From Allonocardiopsis opalescens (lineage in GTDB: Bacteria > Actinomycetota > Actinomycetes > Streptosporangiales > Streptosporangiaceae), in NCBI RefSeq assembly GCF_003002095.1, contig NZ_PVZC01000001.1:620001-684000 (forward strand): DNA of 64,000 bases, written 5' to 3'. How positions within the stretch are numbered: the stretch's first letter is position 1; each line of letters opens with the position of its first letter. A program made the position numbers and the translations under genes. Below are positions 32,453 through 43,264 of this stretch, one piece after another. The notes under the pieces are model-generated. The model worked only from the letters and a program-made list of their open reading frames with translations, did not search any database and had not been told where the DNA came from.

Positions 32453-33263
32453 GCGCGGACGGCACCGGGCGCGCCCCTGAGGCGGCCGTCACCGCCGCCG
32501 GCTACCGGGCGCGGCGCACCCTGCCCCTGCGGGTGGAGCTGCTGCGGCAGCTGCTGCGCCGCCGCACCGTGATCACCTTCGGGCTGCTGCTGGCGCTGCC
32601 GTGGGTGCTGATCGCCGCCTTCCAGATCGGCGGCGGCGACGACGAGGGCACCGCGGTGAGCCTGGTCGACCTCGCCACCGGCGGGGCGCTGAACTTCACC
32701 GTCTTCACCATGCTGGTCTCCAGCAGCTTCCTGCTGGTGGTGGTGGTCGCGCTCTTCTTCGGCGACACCGTCGCCAGCGAGGCGAACTGGTCCTCGCTGC
32801 GCTACCTGCTGGCCGCGCCGGTGCCCCGCTCGCGGCTGCTGCGGCAGAAGCTGCTGGTCGCGCTGGTGCTGAGCGCGGCGGCGCTGGCCGTGCTGGTGGT
32901 GATGACCCTGGTGTCCGGCGCGGTCGTCTACGGCTGGAACCCGCTGACCCTGCCGGGCGGCGGCGCCGAACTGCCCGCCGGGGAGGGTCTGGGCCGGGTG
33001 GCGCTGATCGTCGGCTACGCCTTCGTGAACCTGGCGGTGGTGGCCGGCGCCGCCTTCCTGCTCTCGGTCGCCACCGACTCCCCGCTCGGCGCGGTCGGCG
33101 GTGCGGTGGCCATGATCATCGTCTCCAACATCCTGGACGCGGTGGAGGCGCTGGGCGACTGGCGGCAGGCGCTGCCCGGCCACTGGGGCTTCGCCTGGCT
33201 GGACGCCCTGGCGCCCACCGTCTCCTACGACCAGATGACCACCGGCGCCGTCGTCTCGCTCAG

Positions 33264-35603
<2,340 letters not shown>

Positions 35604-35620
35604 GCCGCCACGCTAGGCAG

Positions 35621-35647
35621 AGATGCGGCCAGAACGCGGCCGCATCT
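35621..35647. promoter_or_regulatory. Palindromic operator between uvrA-like and WYL genes
   Basis: Perfect 10-bp inverted arms AGATGCGGCC and GGCCGCATCT separated by 7 bases, centred in the 70-base gap between two divergent start codons. It is the probable binding site of the WYL-domain regulator encoded just to the right. Confidence 0.65.
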
Positions 35648-35673
35648 CCCAGGTGTTCGGGCACAATGGCCGG

Positions 35674-36627
35674 ATGGCCGACGCGAGCCGCCGCATGCTG
35701 GCACTGCTCTCGCTGCTCCAGGACGGCGGCGGCTGGAGCGGCGAGGAACTCGCCGAGCGGCTGGGGGTCAGCCGCCGCACCCTGCGCCGCGACGTCGACC
35801 GGCTCCGCTCGCTCGGCTACCCCGTGCACACCCGGCCCGGGCCCGGCGGGCACTACCGGCTGGCGGCGGGCACCGCCCTGCCGCCGCTGCTGCTGGACGA
35901 CGAGGAGGCGATCGCGGTGGCCGTCGGGGTGCGGCTGGCCGCGCGCACCTCGGCCATCGCCGATGTGGACGACTCCGCCGCCACCCGCGCGCTGCGCAAG
36001 CTCGAACAGGTGCTGCCGGCCCGGCTGCGGCCCCGGGTGGCCGCCGCGCACGAGGGCACCGAGATCGCCCCCGACCCCGGCGCGCAGGTGCCGGCCGGGC
36101 TGCTCGCCGACCTGGGCGGCGCGGTGCGGCGGCACGAGCGCGTCCGCTTCACCTACCGCGACCGCGACGGCGCCGACACCCGGCGGCGCGCCGAGCCCTA
36201 CCGCCAGGTGCTGCTCCGCCGCCGCTGGTACCTGCTGGCCTGGGACACCGAGCGCGCCGACTGGCGCAGCTTCCGGCTGGACCGCGTCAGCGGGCTGGTC
36301 CGCACCGGCCAGTACTTCACCCCGCGCGAGCTGCCCGCAGAGTCCGCCGCCGACTACCTGGCCGCCGCCTTCCGCGCCCGGCGGCACCGGGCCGTGCTCA
36401 CCCTGCACGCCCCGGCCGAGCAAGTCGCCGACCGGCTGCGCGCCCAGGACGGCGTGCTGGAACCGCTGACGGACGGCGCTTGCCGCCTCACCGCCTGGGT
36501 GGACTCCTTCGAATGGCTCGCCACCGTCGTCCTCACCCTGGGCGTCGACTTCGACATCACCGAACCCGACGCCTTCCGCTCCTACTGCGCGAGGCTGCGC
36601 GAGCGTCTGGACCGCGCCGTCGGCTGA
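35674..36627 (+). CDS. WYL-domain HTH transcriptional regulator
   Basis: A 317-residue regulator. The N-terminal winged helix is of the DeoR/HTH_11 type (MLALLSLLQDGGGWSGEELAERLGVSRRTLRRDVDRLRSLGY). It is followed by the WYL domain (RFTYRDRDGADTRRRAEPYRQVLLRRRWYLLAWDTERADWRSFRLDRVSG in outline) and a WCX C-terminal part. WYL domains sense nucleic-acid ligands in several regulators. It is divergent from the UvrA-like gene and shares the palindromic operator, so it probably controls that gene and itself. The start was taken as ATG 35674; CACAAT lies 6 to 7 bases before it, so the mRNA may be leaderless. Confidence 0.92.
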   Translation: MADASRRMLALLSLLQDGGGWSGEELAERLGVSRRTLRRDVDRLRSLGYPVHTRPGPGGHYRLAAGTALPPLLLDDEEAIAVAVGVRLAARTSAIADVDDSAATRALRKLEQVLPARLRPRVAAAHEGTEIAPDPGAQVPAGLLADLGGAVRRHERVRFTYRDRDGADTRRRAEPYRQVLLRRRWYLLAWDTERADWRSFRLDRVSGLVRTGQYFTPRELPAESAADYLAAAFRARRHRAVLTLHAPAEQVADRLRAQDGVLEPLTDGACRLTAWVDSFEWLATVVLTLGVDFDITEPDAFRSYCARLRERLDRAVG

Positions 36628-36643
36628 CGGCCGCGCGGCCCGC

Positions 36644-37078
36644 TCAGGCGCGCTTGGAGCGCATCGCCTTCAGCACGCGGATGCCGTCGGGGCCGGTGAG
36701 GAGGCGGGCGTACTCCTCGGACTCGCGGGGGCAGAGCGTGATGCGGCCCTCGTCGTCGAAGAGCAGCCCCCAGCCGTAGGTCTTGGGCAGCGGGGAGGCG
36801 CGCAGGCAGGCGTGGGACCGGGAGAAGAAGCGGTCGCGCAGCGCGGCCCGCTGGGCGTCGGTGGGCTCGGCGGGCACCTCCTCGGAGGGCGGCTGCCGGC
36901 GCAGCCAGCTCTCGAAGAGCACGTCCTCCTGGGTGTAGGCGGCGGGGTGCTCGGCGAGCATCCGGTACTGGACGGAGGCGACCGTCTCGCGGCCGGCCCG
37001 CACCGGCGGCTCCGCGGCGGCCTCGGCCGGGCAGTCGTCGCTGACGGCGATGAAGGTGCGGTAGTAGTTCAGGTCCAC
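36644..37078 (-). CDS. DUF6157-like conserved protein
   Basis: A 144-residue cytoplasmic protein. NYYRTFIAVSDDCPAE, ETVASVQYRMLAEHPAAYTQEDVLFE and SPLPKTYGWGLLFDDEGRI are the blocks I recall for DUF6157. No catalytic motif is known. The GTG at 37078 was chosen because the conserved part begins right after it (VDLNYYRTF); a longer reading to 37258 runs into the Nudix gene. It is on the same strand as, and 47 bases after, the Nudix gene, so probably the last gene of that transcript. The end lies 16 bases from the convergent WYL gene. Confidence 0.8.
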   Translation of the reverse strand: MDLNYYRTFIAVSDDCPAEAAAEPPVRAGRETVASVQYRMLAEHPAAYTQEDVLFESWLRRQPPSEEVPAEPTDAQRAALRDRFFSRSHACLRASPLPKTYGWGLLFDDEGRITLCPRESEEYARLLTGPDGIRVLKAMRSKRA

Positions 37079-37125
37079 GGCGGCTCTCCCGGGGGATGGG
37101 TCGAGGCTTCGACCCGCGGATCCGT

Positions 37126-37644
37126 TCAGCTTAGGCCGGAGGGCGGACAAGGGGCGCCGCGGCGGCCCGGCGGGCCCGGCCAGGCCGCGAGCACCGCCGC
37201 CGCGATGGCGGTGTCGATCGGCGAGGCGTCCGCCGGCGGCGGCCGCGCGGGGTCCCACAGCATGGTCTCGGCGATCTCGTCATTGGGCACACCCCCCGGC
37301 TCCAGCGCCGCCAGGGCGCACCGGTACACGGCGGCCAGCTCGCGGCGGACGGTGCCGTCGCCGCCGGGCAGCTCGAACTCGGCCAGCACGGCCGGGTCGA
37401 GCCGGTCGGCGCGCTGGCCGGACTCCTCGAAGAGTTCGCGCCCGGCCGCCTGCCGCGGCGTCTCCCCGGGGTCGATCCCGCCGCCCGGCAGCTCCCACCG
37501 GGCGCGCCACCGGTCGAAGACCAGCAGCACCGAGCCGCCCAGCCGGGCGACCACCAGGGCGGCCGGGACCGGGATGCCGCCGGGCGCGGCGTCCGGTGGG
37601 TGCAGCGCGAGCAGCGCGCTGCCGTGGGCGTCGCGGACGAGCAT
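37126..37644 (-). CDS. Nudix hydrolase
   Basis: A 172-residue enzyme with a Nudix box GGIDPGETPRQAAGRELFEE then SG, which fits the Gx5Ex7REUxEExGU pattern except for a Gln in the final hydrophobic position. The upstream strand LLVFDRWRARWELPGG is typical. Nudix enzymes cleave nucleoside diphosphates linked to another moiety; specificity cannot be told from sequence. The start is ATG 37644, with the conserved core from about residue 30. It follows the ABC-2 permease gene by 41 bases on the same strand. Confidence 0.9.
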   Translation of the reverse strand: MLVRDAHGSALLALHPPDAAPGGIPVPAALVVARLGGSVLLVFDRWRARWELPGGGIDPGETPRQAAGRELFEESGQRADRLDPAVLAEFELPGGDGTVRRELAAVYRCALAALEPGGVPNDEIAETMLWDPARPPPADASPIDTAIAAAVLAAWPGPPGRRGAPCPPSGLS

Positions 37645-37685
37645 GCGGGCGTCCTCTCGGCTCCGGTTCCGCGGACGGGGGCCGG

Positions 37686-38516
37686 TCAGTCGATGAGCTT
37701 GCGGCGCATCCGCCACACGGCCAGCACCCACATCAGCGCGGCGAACAGCAGCAGCGCGCCGACGTGGCCGAGATCGGCGAGCGGCTGCGGGCCGAACACG
37801 GCGTGCCTGACCAGCTCCACGCAGTGGTAAAGCGGGTTGAACTGCGCCAGCACCGCCACCCACGGCGGCAGCTGGTCCAGCGGGAAGAAGGTTCCGGCGA
37901 CCAGGAACAGCGGGGTGAGGACGCCGGAGATGATGTAGTCGAAGGAGTTGATCGAGGGCACCAGCGCCGACACCAGGATGCCGAACAGGCCGAAGCCGAG
38001 CCCGGTGACGAACGCGATCAGCGGCACCAGCAGCATGGTCGGCGCGGGCGGCAGCCCGAAGGCCATCGCCACCAGCAGCGGCGCGCAGCCGTACACCCCC
38101 GACTTGGCCGCGATCCAGGTGGCCTCGGCGGTGACCAACTCGTGCGTGTCGACCGGGGTGGAGAGCATGCCGTCGTAGGTGTGCTGGAAGGTGCGGCGCA
38201 CGTAGGTGCTGAACATGCCGGGGAAGGCCGAGGTGAACAGCACCGCGGTGGCCACCACCCCGGTGCCGACGAAGTCGATGTAGCGGTAGCCCGCCACCAC
38301 GCCCACCAGCGAGCCGAAGCCGAAGCCGAAGGCCAGCAGGTAGATGGTGGGCTCCACCACCGACGCGAAGGTGGTGGTGGTCCAGTACCGCCGGTACAGC
38401 GCCAGCTCGCGCCGCCACACCCCGGCCACCGCCGCCAGCTCGAAGCGGTGCACCGGGCCGTGCGGGCGGCCGGTGCGCAGCGGTGTGCGCACCGCGGCGT
38501 CGGCGTCGGCGTTCAT
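37686..38516 (-). CDS. ABC-2 type exporter permease (DrrB/NodJ type)
   Basis: A 276-residue membrane protein with six predicted helices. WRRELALYRRYWTTTTFASVVEPTIYLLAFG is the classic DrrB/NodJ entry segment, and FDYIISGVLTPLFLVAGTFFPLDQLPPWV with NPLYHCVELVRHAVFG is the ABC-2 signature region near the C-terminus. It works with the ATPase gene 18 bases upstream to export a hydrophobic compound such as a drug or lipid. No biosynthetic genes are nearby to indicate the substrate. Confidence 0.92.
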   Translation of the reverse strand: MNADADAAVRTPLRTGRPHGPVHRFELAAVAGVWRRELALYRRYWTTTTFASVVEPTIYLLAFGFGFGSLVGVVAGYRYIDFVGTGVVATAVLFTSAFPGMFSTYVRRTFQHTYDGMLSTPVDTHELVTAEATWIAAKSGVYGCAPLLVAMAFGLPPAPTMLLVPLIAFVTGLGFGLFGILVSALVPSINSFDYIISGVLTPLFLVAGTFFPLDQLPPWVAVLAQFNPLYHCVELVRHAVFGPQPLADLGHVGALLLFAALMWVLAVWRMRRKLID

Positions 38517-38534
38517 GATCGTCCTCGCCTTCCG

Positions 38535-39482
38535 CTACTCGACCGTCTCGCCGGTCAGCAGCACGAACACGTCCTCCAGGTGGCTGGCCCTGGCCTCGCC
38601 CTGACCCAGCCGCTCGCGCGCCTGCGGCGTGATCTTCTCCGCCCGCAGCACCGACACCGACGGGCCGGTGCGCCGGGTGGTGAAGCCGAGGTCGGCCGCG
38701 ATCCGCTCCACCTCGGCGAGGCGGCGCGGCGGTCCGTAGAACTCTTCGGTGCGCACCCCGGCATGGTCGGCCACCAGGTCCGCCGGGCGGCCCCGGGCGA
38801 TCACCCGGCCCCTGGACATCAGCGCCACCTCGTCGGAGAGCCGCTCGGCCTCCTCGATGTAGTGGGTGGACATCAGCACGGTGACGCCGTCGTCGCGCAG
38901 CGCCGTGATCAGCGTCCACAGCTGCTGGCGCACCTGCGGGTCGAGCCCGACGGTGGGCTCGTCCAGCAGCACCGCACGCGGCGCGTGCACCAGGCCGCGG
39001 GCGATCAGCAGCCTGCGGCGCATGCCGCCGGAGAGGTCGACCGTGCGGCTGCGCTGGCGGTCGGTCAGCTGCGCCAGCTCCAGCGCGCGGTCCACCGCGG
39101 CCGCCCGCTCGCGCCGCGGCACCCGGTACAGCCGCGCGAACACCTCCAGGTTCTGCCGCGCCGTCAGCTCCTCGTCCAGGTTGTCGTGCTGGGGCACCAC
39201 GCCCATCAGCGCCCGCGCCTGCTTGGACATGGCCGGGACCGGGAACCCGAGCACCGAGATCTCCCCGGCGTCGGCCCGGCTCTGCGCGGTCAGCATCCTC
39301 ATGGTGGTGCTCTTGCCCGCGCCGTTGGGCCCGAGCAGCCCCATGCAGATCCCGGCGGGAACATCGAGGTCGAGCCCGTTCACCGCGGCGACGTCGCCAT
39401 AGCGCTTCACCACCCCGCCCAGCCGGATCGCGGGCCCACCGGGCACGTGGTCGGGGCCGAGCACGGCATCGGACGAGATCAT
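38535..39482 (-). CDS. ABC transporter ATPase (DrrA/NodI type)
   Basis: A 315-residue ATPase: Walker A LLGPNGAGKSTTMRML, Q-loop VVPQHDNLDEELT, signature DLSGGMRRRLLIARGLVHAPRAVLLDEPTVGLDP and the H-loop STHYIEEAE. The C-terminal extension with EEFYG and LEDVFVLLTG is typical of the DrrA/NodI subgroup, which energises an ABC-2 permease. It is the first gene of a likely four-gene minus-strand unit (ATPase, permease, Nudix, DUF6157). The ATG at 39482 lies at the edge of a 423-base gene-free region that would hold its promoter. Confidence 0.94.
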   Translation of the reverse strand: MISSDAVLGPDHVPGGPAIRLGGVVKRYGDVAAVNGLDLDVPAGICMGLLGPNGAGKSTTMRMLTAQSRADAGEISVLGFPVPAMSKQARALMGVVPQHDNLDEELTARQNLEVFARLYRVPRRERAAAVDRALELAQLTDRQRSRTVDLSGGMRRRLLIARGLVHAPRAVLLDEPTVGLDPQVRQQLWTLITALRDDGVTVLMSTHYIEEAERLSDEVALMSRGRVIARGRPADLVADHAGVRTEEFYGPPRRLAEVERIAADLGFTTRRTGPSVSVLRAEKITPQARERLGQGEARASHLEDVFVLLTGETVE

Positions 39483-39893
39483 TGCGCCATCCTACGGGCC
39501 CGCTCGCTGATGTGTTCGAAGGGCGCCGGCCCCGAACCGCCGGGCGGGTCCCGCCCGGCACGCGCACGTCCCCTCCGCGCATCCCCCTCCCGCCCAGGGG
39601 GGCGACCCCATCACCATTATTTCGCGCCCGGCACGGTCCGCGCCGCCGTGCGCCGCCGCCTGTGGACGAGCGGCCCCGCACTCGGCCGCCTGTGCACGGC
39701 CGATTTGACAGGCGTCCCGAAGCGTCAGGCGGCCGGCGGCGCCCATGCGCGGGCGTCGCGTCGGGGCCGATCGCGGGCGGTCCGGGAGGGACGGCCGCCG
39801 CGCGCCGGGCACGGGCCTGTTCGCGTCGGCTCGCCACTCCTCCGCCAAGGGCCCGAAGGCCCGCGGGCACCGGGGTGCCGGGGTCGGATCGGC
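39483..39893. other. Gene-free region between divergent ABC and DUF1707 genes
   Basis: No supported gene. Extremely GC-rich except for a short patch near 39612-39624 (CACCATTATTTCG), which on the minus strand could supply a -10-like AATAAT for the ABC operon. Near 39860-39885 there is a small G/C hairpin (GGGCACC and GGTGCC). I see nothing else in it. Confidence 0.4.
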
Positions 39894-39899
39894 TACCGT
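39894..39899 (+). promoter_or_regulatory. -10 element TACCGT, probable leaderless start
   Basis: TACCGT is followed after 6 bases by the GTG at 39906; no ribosome site lies between them. Confidence 0.45.
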
Positions 39900-39905
39900 T
39901 GCGGT

Positions 39906-40487
39906 GTGAGCCAGCCGCTGCCCCCGCGCGACCTCCGCGCCTCCGACGCCGACCGCGAGGGCGTCCGGGAACTGCTGGACGCGGCCGCCGCCGACGGCCG
40001 CCTCGACCTCGACGAGCACGCCGCCCGGTCCGAGCGCGCCGCCCGCGCCCGCACCCTGGGCGAACTGGCCGCCATCACCGCCGACCTCGCCCCCGAGAAC
40101 GCCCAGCCGGTCCGCATCGCCCACGGCCCCGTCATCGCGCTCGGCCGCCCCCAGGAGCGCGACGGCCGCTGGGTGGTCGGCGAGCGCGAACTGGCCGTGG
40201 CCGCGTTCAGCAACGCCCGCCTCGACCTCACCGACGCCCTGCTCCAGGAGCGCCGCGTCGTCGTCACCGCCGCCGCCCTGGCCGGAACCGTGCACATCAC
40301 CGTGCCCGACGGCGTGGAGGTGCGCCTCACCGGCGGCTGGTCCTTCCTCGGCAGCCGCGGCCGCCCCCCGCGCCGCCCGCCCCGCCCCGACGCCCCCGTC
40401 GTGGAGATCGTCGGCTACACGGTGCTCGGCTCCATCCGCGTCCACACCCCCAAGCGCCCGCGCCGCCGCTTCGGGCGCCGGGGGTAG
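39906..40487 (+). CDS. DUF1707 SHOCT-like domain protein
   Basis: A 193-residue protein. RDLRASDADREGVRELLDAAAADGRLDLDEHAARSERAARARTLGELAAITADL in outline is the DUF1707 domain, which starts many actinobacterial proteins of unknown role. The C-terminal half (VVTAAALAGTVHITVPDGVEVRLTGGWSFLG, then EIVGYTVLGSIRVHTPKRPRRR) resembles the LiaF-type C-terminal beta domain implied in cell-envelope stress signalling. There is no transmembrane segment. The GTG at 39906 starts right at the domain and has a -10-like element just before it. It ends 10 bases from the convergent glpX gene. Confidence 0.88.
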   Translation: MSQPLPPRDLRASDADREGVRELLDAAAADGRLDLDEHAARSERAARARTLGELAAITADLAPENAQPVRIAHGPVIALGRPQERDGRWVVGERELAVAAFSNARLDLTDALLQERRVVVTAAALAGTVHITVPDGVEVRLTGGWSFLGSRGRPPRRPPRPDAPVVEIVGYTVLGSIRVHTPKRPRRRFGRRG

Positions 40488-40497
40488 GGCGGACCGG

Positions 40498-41535
40498 TCA
40501 GCGCCGCTCGGCGGCCGAGGAGAAGTCGACGACGCTGTAGGCGTGCAGCTTGGCCAGCCGGTGCTCGCTGGCGATCTGGCGGATGGTGCCGCTGCGGCCG
40601 CGCATGACCAGGCTGTTGGTGTGCGCGCCGCCGGAGCGGTAGCGGACGCCCTTCATGATCTCGCCGTCGGTGATGCCGGTGGCGGCGAAGAACACGTCGT
40701 CGGAGGCGACCAGCTCGTCGGTGGTCAGCACCCGGCCGAGGTCGTGCCCGGCGTCCAGGGCGCGGCGCCGCTCGTCGTCGGAGGTGGGCCACAGCCGGCC
40801 CTGGATGACGCCGCCCAGGCACTTGATCGCGCAGGCCGCGATCACCCCCTCCGGGGTGCCGCCGATGCCCAGCAGCAGGTCGACACCGGTGCCCGCCCGC
40901 GCGGCCATTACGGCGCCCGCCACGTCGCCGTCGGTGATGAACTTGATCCTGGCCCCGGCGGCGCGCACCTCGCGGACCAGGTCCTGGTGGCGCGGCCGGT
41001 CCAGGATGACCACGGTGACGTCCTGCGGCGAGCCGCCCTTGGCGCGCGCCACCGCGCGGATGTTGTCGGCGACCGGGGCGCCGATGTCGACGTGGTCGGC
41101 GGCCTCGGGGCCGGTGACCAGCTTCTCCATGTAGAACACCGCCGAGGGGTCGTACATGGAGCCGCGGGCGCTGACCGCGATCACCGAGATGGCGTTGGGC
41201 ATGCCGTCGGCCGTCAGCCGGGTGCCGTCGATCGGGTCGACCGCCACATCGCAGTCGGGGCCGGTGCCGTCGCCCACGGACTCGCCGTTGAACAGCATGG
41301 GCGCGTTGTCCTTCTCGCCCTCGCCGATGACGACCGTGCCGTTCATGGCGACCGTGTTGATCAGCCGCCGCATGGCGGTGACGGCCGCGCCGTCGGCGCC
41401 GTTCTTGTCGCCCTGCCCCACCCACCGGGCGGCGGCCAGCGCCGCGGCCTCGGTGACACGGACCATTTCGAGCGCGAGGTTGCGGTCGGGGGCGGCGTGG
41501 TCGGTGGCCAGCGGTTCGGTGGTCGGGTTCGCCAT
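40498..41535 (-). CDS. glpX: Class II fructose-1,6-bisphosphatase
   Basis: A 345-residue gluconeogenic enzyme that removes the 1-phosphate from fructose 1,6-bisphosphate. GlpX signatures are [49 protein letters not shown] (metal-binding Asp residues), [20 protein letters not shown] and TGITDGE. Length is normal. The start is ATG 41535, giving MANPTTEPL before the conserved part; an upstream continuation to 41844 has no support. It is divergent from the TetR-type gene, and their shared 187-base region holds two perfect palindromes. Confidence 0.96.
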   Translation of the reverse strand: MANPTTEPLATDHAAPDRNLALEMVRVTEAAALAAARWVGQGDKNGADGAAVTAMRRLINTVAMNGTVVIGEGEKDNAPMLFNGESVGDGTGPDCDVAVDPIDGTRLTADGMPNAISVIAVSARGSMYDPSAVFYMEKLVTGPEAADHVDIGAPVADNIRAVARAKGGSPQDVTVVILDRPRHQDLVREVRAAGARIKFITDGDVAGAVMAARAGTGVDLLLGIGGTPEGVIAACAIKCLGGVIQGRLWPTSDDERRRALDAGHDLGRVLTTDELVASDDVFFAATGITDGEIMKGVRYRSGGAHTNSLVMRGRSGTIRQIASEHRLAKLHAYSVVDFSSAAERR

Positions 41536-41633
41536 CGTGGGGCTGCCTCTCTGCTTTCGTCTGCTCCGCTGCGCGGTCGGGGCGCGTCCGCAGGACCGAC
41601 CGGACGGACGTGCCGCCCGGCGCACCACCAGCG

Positions 41634-41696
41634 TAGTTTGGAGGCACCGGAGCGCAGCGCTCCGGGGCCGCTGTGCGGCGCGGCGCGCCGCGCCGC
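41634..41696 (+). promoter_or_regulatory. TetR-gene promoter with two perfect palindromes
   Basis: A -10-like TAGTTT at 41634-41639 points right. At 41647-41665 lies CCGGAGCGC-A-GCGCTCCGG, a perfect 9-bp inverted repeat at the expected transcription start. At 41675-41696 lies a second perfect 22-bp palindrome with arms GCGGCGCGGCG and CGCCGCGCCGC inside the leader. The first is a good candidate for TetR autoregulation; the second may act as a second site or as an RNA hairpin. Confidence 0.5.
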
Positions 41697-41722
41697 TTTC
41701 GGCCGAGCGGACGGAGGAGTGC

Positions 41723-42322
41723 GTGCAGAGTCCCGGTCCGGTGTCGGAGCGCGGCGTGGCCACCAGGAACGCCCTGCTCGCGGCGGCCCGCGCGGTGTTC
41801 GGCGAGGTCGGTTTCGCGCAGGCGTCGGTGCACGACATCGTCACCCGTGCGCGGGCCAGCGTCGGCAGCCTCTACCACCATTTCAGCGGCAAGGGCGACC
41901 TCTACCTGAGCCTCTACAACGACTTCCAGCAGCGGCAGCAGGAGCGCACCCGCACCGCCATCCACGCCGCCCGCGCCCAGGGCCGCACCGAGCCGGTGCC
42001 GCTGCTCATCGAGGGCGCCCGCGCCTACCTAGACGGCTGCATCCTGGAGCGGGAGCTGTCGCGGCTGTTCGTCAGCGGCGACGGCCCGCCCGGCTTCGAC
42101 GCGATCCTGCGCCGGCACATGCACGACTGGGTGAACCGCAGCGCCCGGGTGTTCCGGCAGGCCGAGGAGCCCGTCGACGCCGCGCTGCTGATCGTGGTCA
42201 GCGGCACGATGATCGCGGCGGTGGCCGAGCTGGCCCGGCTGGAGGACGAGCGGCGCGCCCGCGCGCTCGCCGCCGACGTCCTGGGCACCCTCGCCGGAAT
42301 CCGGACCTCGCGCGCGGGCTGA
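41723..42322 (+). CDS. TetR-family transcriptional regulator
   Basis: A 199-residue repressor. The N-terminal HTH is standard: [55 protein letters not shown] in outline. The C-terminal ligand domain is helical, with no recognisable specificity. The GTG at 41723 follows GGAGGAG at good spacing. Two palindromes in the region before it are likely operators. Its target could be the divergent glpX gene, but that gene is housekeeping, so autoregulation or control of a distant gene is as likely. Confidence 0.9.
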   Translation: MQSPGPVSERGVATRNALLAAARAVFGEVGFAQASVHDIVTRARASVGSLYHHFSGKGDLYLSLYNDFQQRQQERTRTAIHAARAQGRTEPVPLLIEGARAYLDGCILERELSRLFVSGDGPPGFDAILRRHMHDWVNRSARVFRQAEEPVDAALLIVVSGTMIAAVAELARLEDERRARALAADVLGTLAGIRTSRAG

Positions 42323-42387
42323 GCAGGCGCCCCTTAAGGTCGAGGGGAGGGCCGCCGCGAGGGCGCGGCGGAGCGAGGAGGCGGGCG

Positions 42388-42921
42388 ATGAGTGGCGCGG
42401 CGGGCCGCGCGCGTGCGGGTTTCGGCGGTTTCGCGGTCGCCTTCGGGCTGTGCGCGCTGGTGGGTGTGCTGATGGCGGCCAACGCCGCCCTGCACCAGCC
42501 GGAGGCGCCGCCCCCGCACGACTACTCCGCCCAGCTGGCCGCCCTGGAGATGACCGACCCCTTCCCGGTGTACGCCCCCGCCGGCCTCGGCCCCGAGTGG
42601 CGCCCCACCGCCTCGCGGGTCGAGGGCGAGGGCGAGGCCGTCACCTGGCGCCTCGGCTTCGCCACCCCCCAGCTGGAGCACGCCTCCGTCTGGCAGGCGG
42701 GCACGGCCGCCGAGGAACTGGTCGCCGAGCGCCTGGCCGAGCCGCGCCCCGACGGAGAGCTGAACCTCGGCGGCGAGCCGTGGACCCGCTACCTCAGCGG
42801 CGACGGGCAGCGCCGCGCCCTGGCGCGCGAGGCCGAAGGCGTCACCCTGGTGGTCGAGGGCACCGCGAGCCTCGACGAACTCGCCGAACTGGCCGGCTCC
42901 CTGCGCCCGCACAGCGGCTGA
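42388..42921 (+). CDS. DUF4245 membrane-anchored protein
   Basis: A 177-residue protein. One N-terminal membrane segment (FGGFAVAFGLCALVGVLMAANAAL) is followed by an extracytoplasmic domain with PFPVYAPAGLGPEWRPTASRV and WRLGFATPQLEHASVWQA, as in DUF4245. The family is found next to glpX in actinobacteria (Rv1100 in M. tuberculosis, from memory). Function is unknown. The ATG at 42388 follows GCGAGGAGG. It ends 17 bases from the convergent xseB. Confidence 0.88.
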   Translation: MSGAAGRARAGFGGFAVAFGLCALVGVLMAANAALHQPEAPPPHDYSAQLAALEMTDPFPVYAPAGLGPEWRPTASRVEGEGEAVTWRLGFATPQLEHASVWQAGTAAEELVAERLAEPRPDGELNLGGEPWTRYLSGDGQRRALAREAEGVTLVVEGTASLDELAELAGSLRPHSG

Positions 42922-42938
42922 GGACGCCGCGCCCCGGC

Positions 42939-43238
42939 TCAGAACGGCGCCTCGGCCCCGTCGTCGGGCTCGGTGCGCTCGGCCAGCGCGGCGGCGAGCT
43001 TGGCGCGGGCGCCCTCCAGCCACTGCTCGCAGGTGGTGGCCAGGTCCTCGCCGCGCTGCCACAACCGCAGCGACTCCTCCAGGCTGAGGCCGCCGCCCTC
43101 CAGCCGCCTGACCACGGCCGCCAGCTCCTCGCGGGCCTGCTCGTAGCTGAGGGTGGCCTCGGCCGCCTCCGGCGCGCCCTCGCCGGTGCCGGCCGCCGTC
43201 TCGCCGCTCGCCTTGCCCATCGCGGTGCTCCCGCCCAT
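42939..43238 (-). CDS. xseB: Exodeoxyribonuclease VII small subunit
   Basis: A 99-residue (93 if the second ATG at 43220 is used) helical protein. LSYEQAREELAAVVRRLEGGGLSLEESLRLWQRGEDLATTCEQWLEGARAKL in outline is the XseB signature. It binds XseA to form exonuclease VII, which degrades single-stranded DNA from either end to acid-soluble oligonucleotides. It lies 26 bases after xseA on the same strand. Neither start has an ideal ribosome site; GGGAG precedes the second. The N-terminus is a Gly/Ala/Glu-rich tail outside the family core. Confidence 0.94.
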   Translation of the reverse strand: MGGSTAMGKASGETAAGTGEGAPEAAEATLSYEQAREELAAVVRRLEGGGLSLEESLRLWQRGEDLATTCEQWLEGARAKLAAALAERTEPDDGAEAPF

Positions 43239-43264
43239 GTCGGTTCCGTCCGTCCTTCGGTGTG

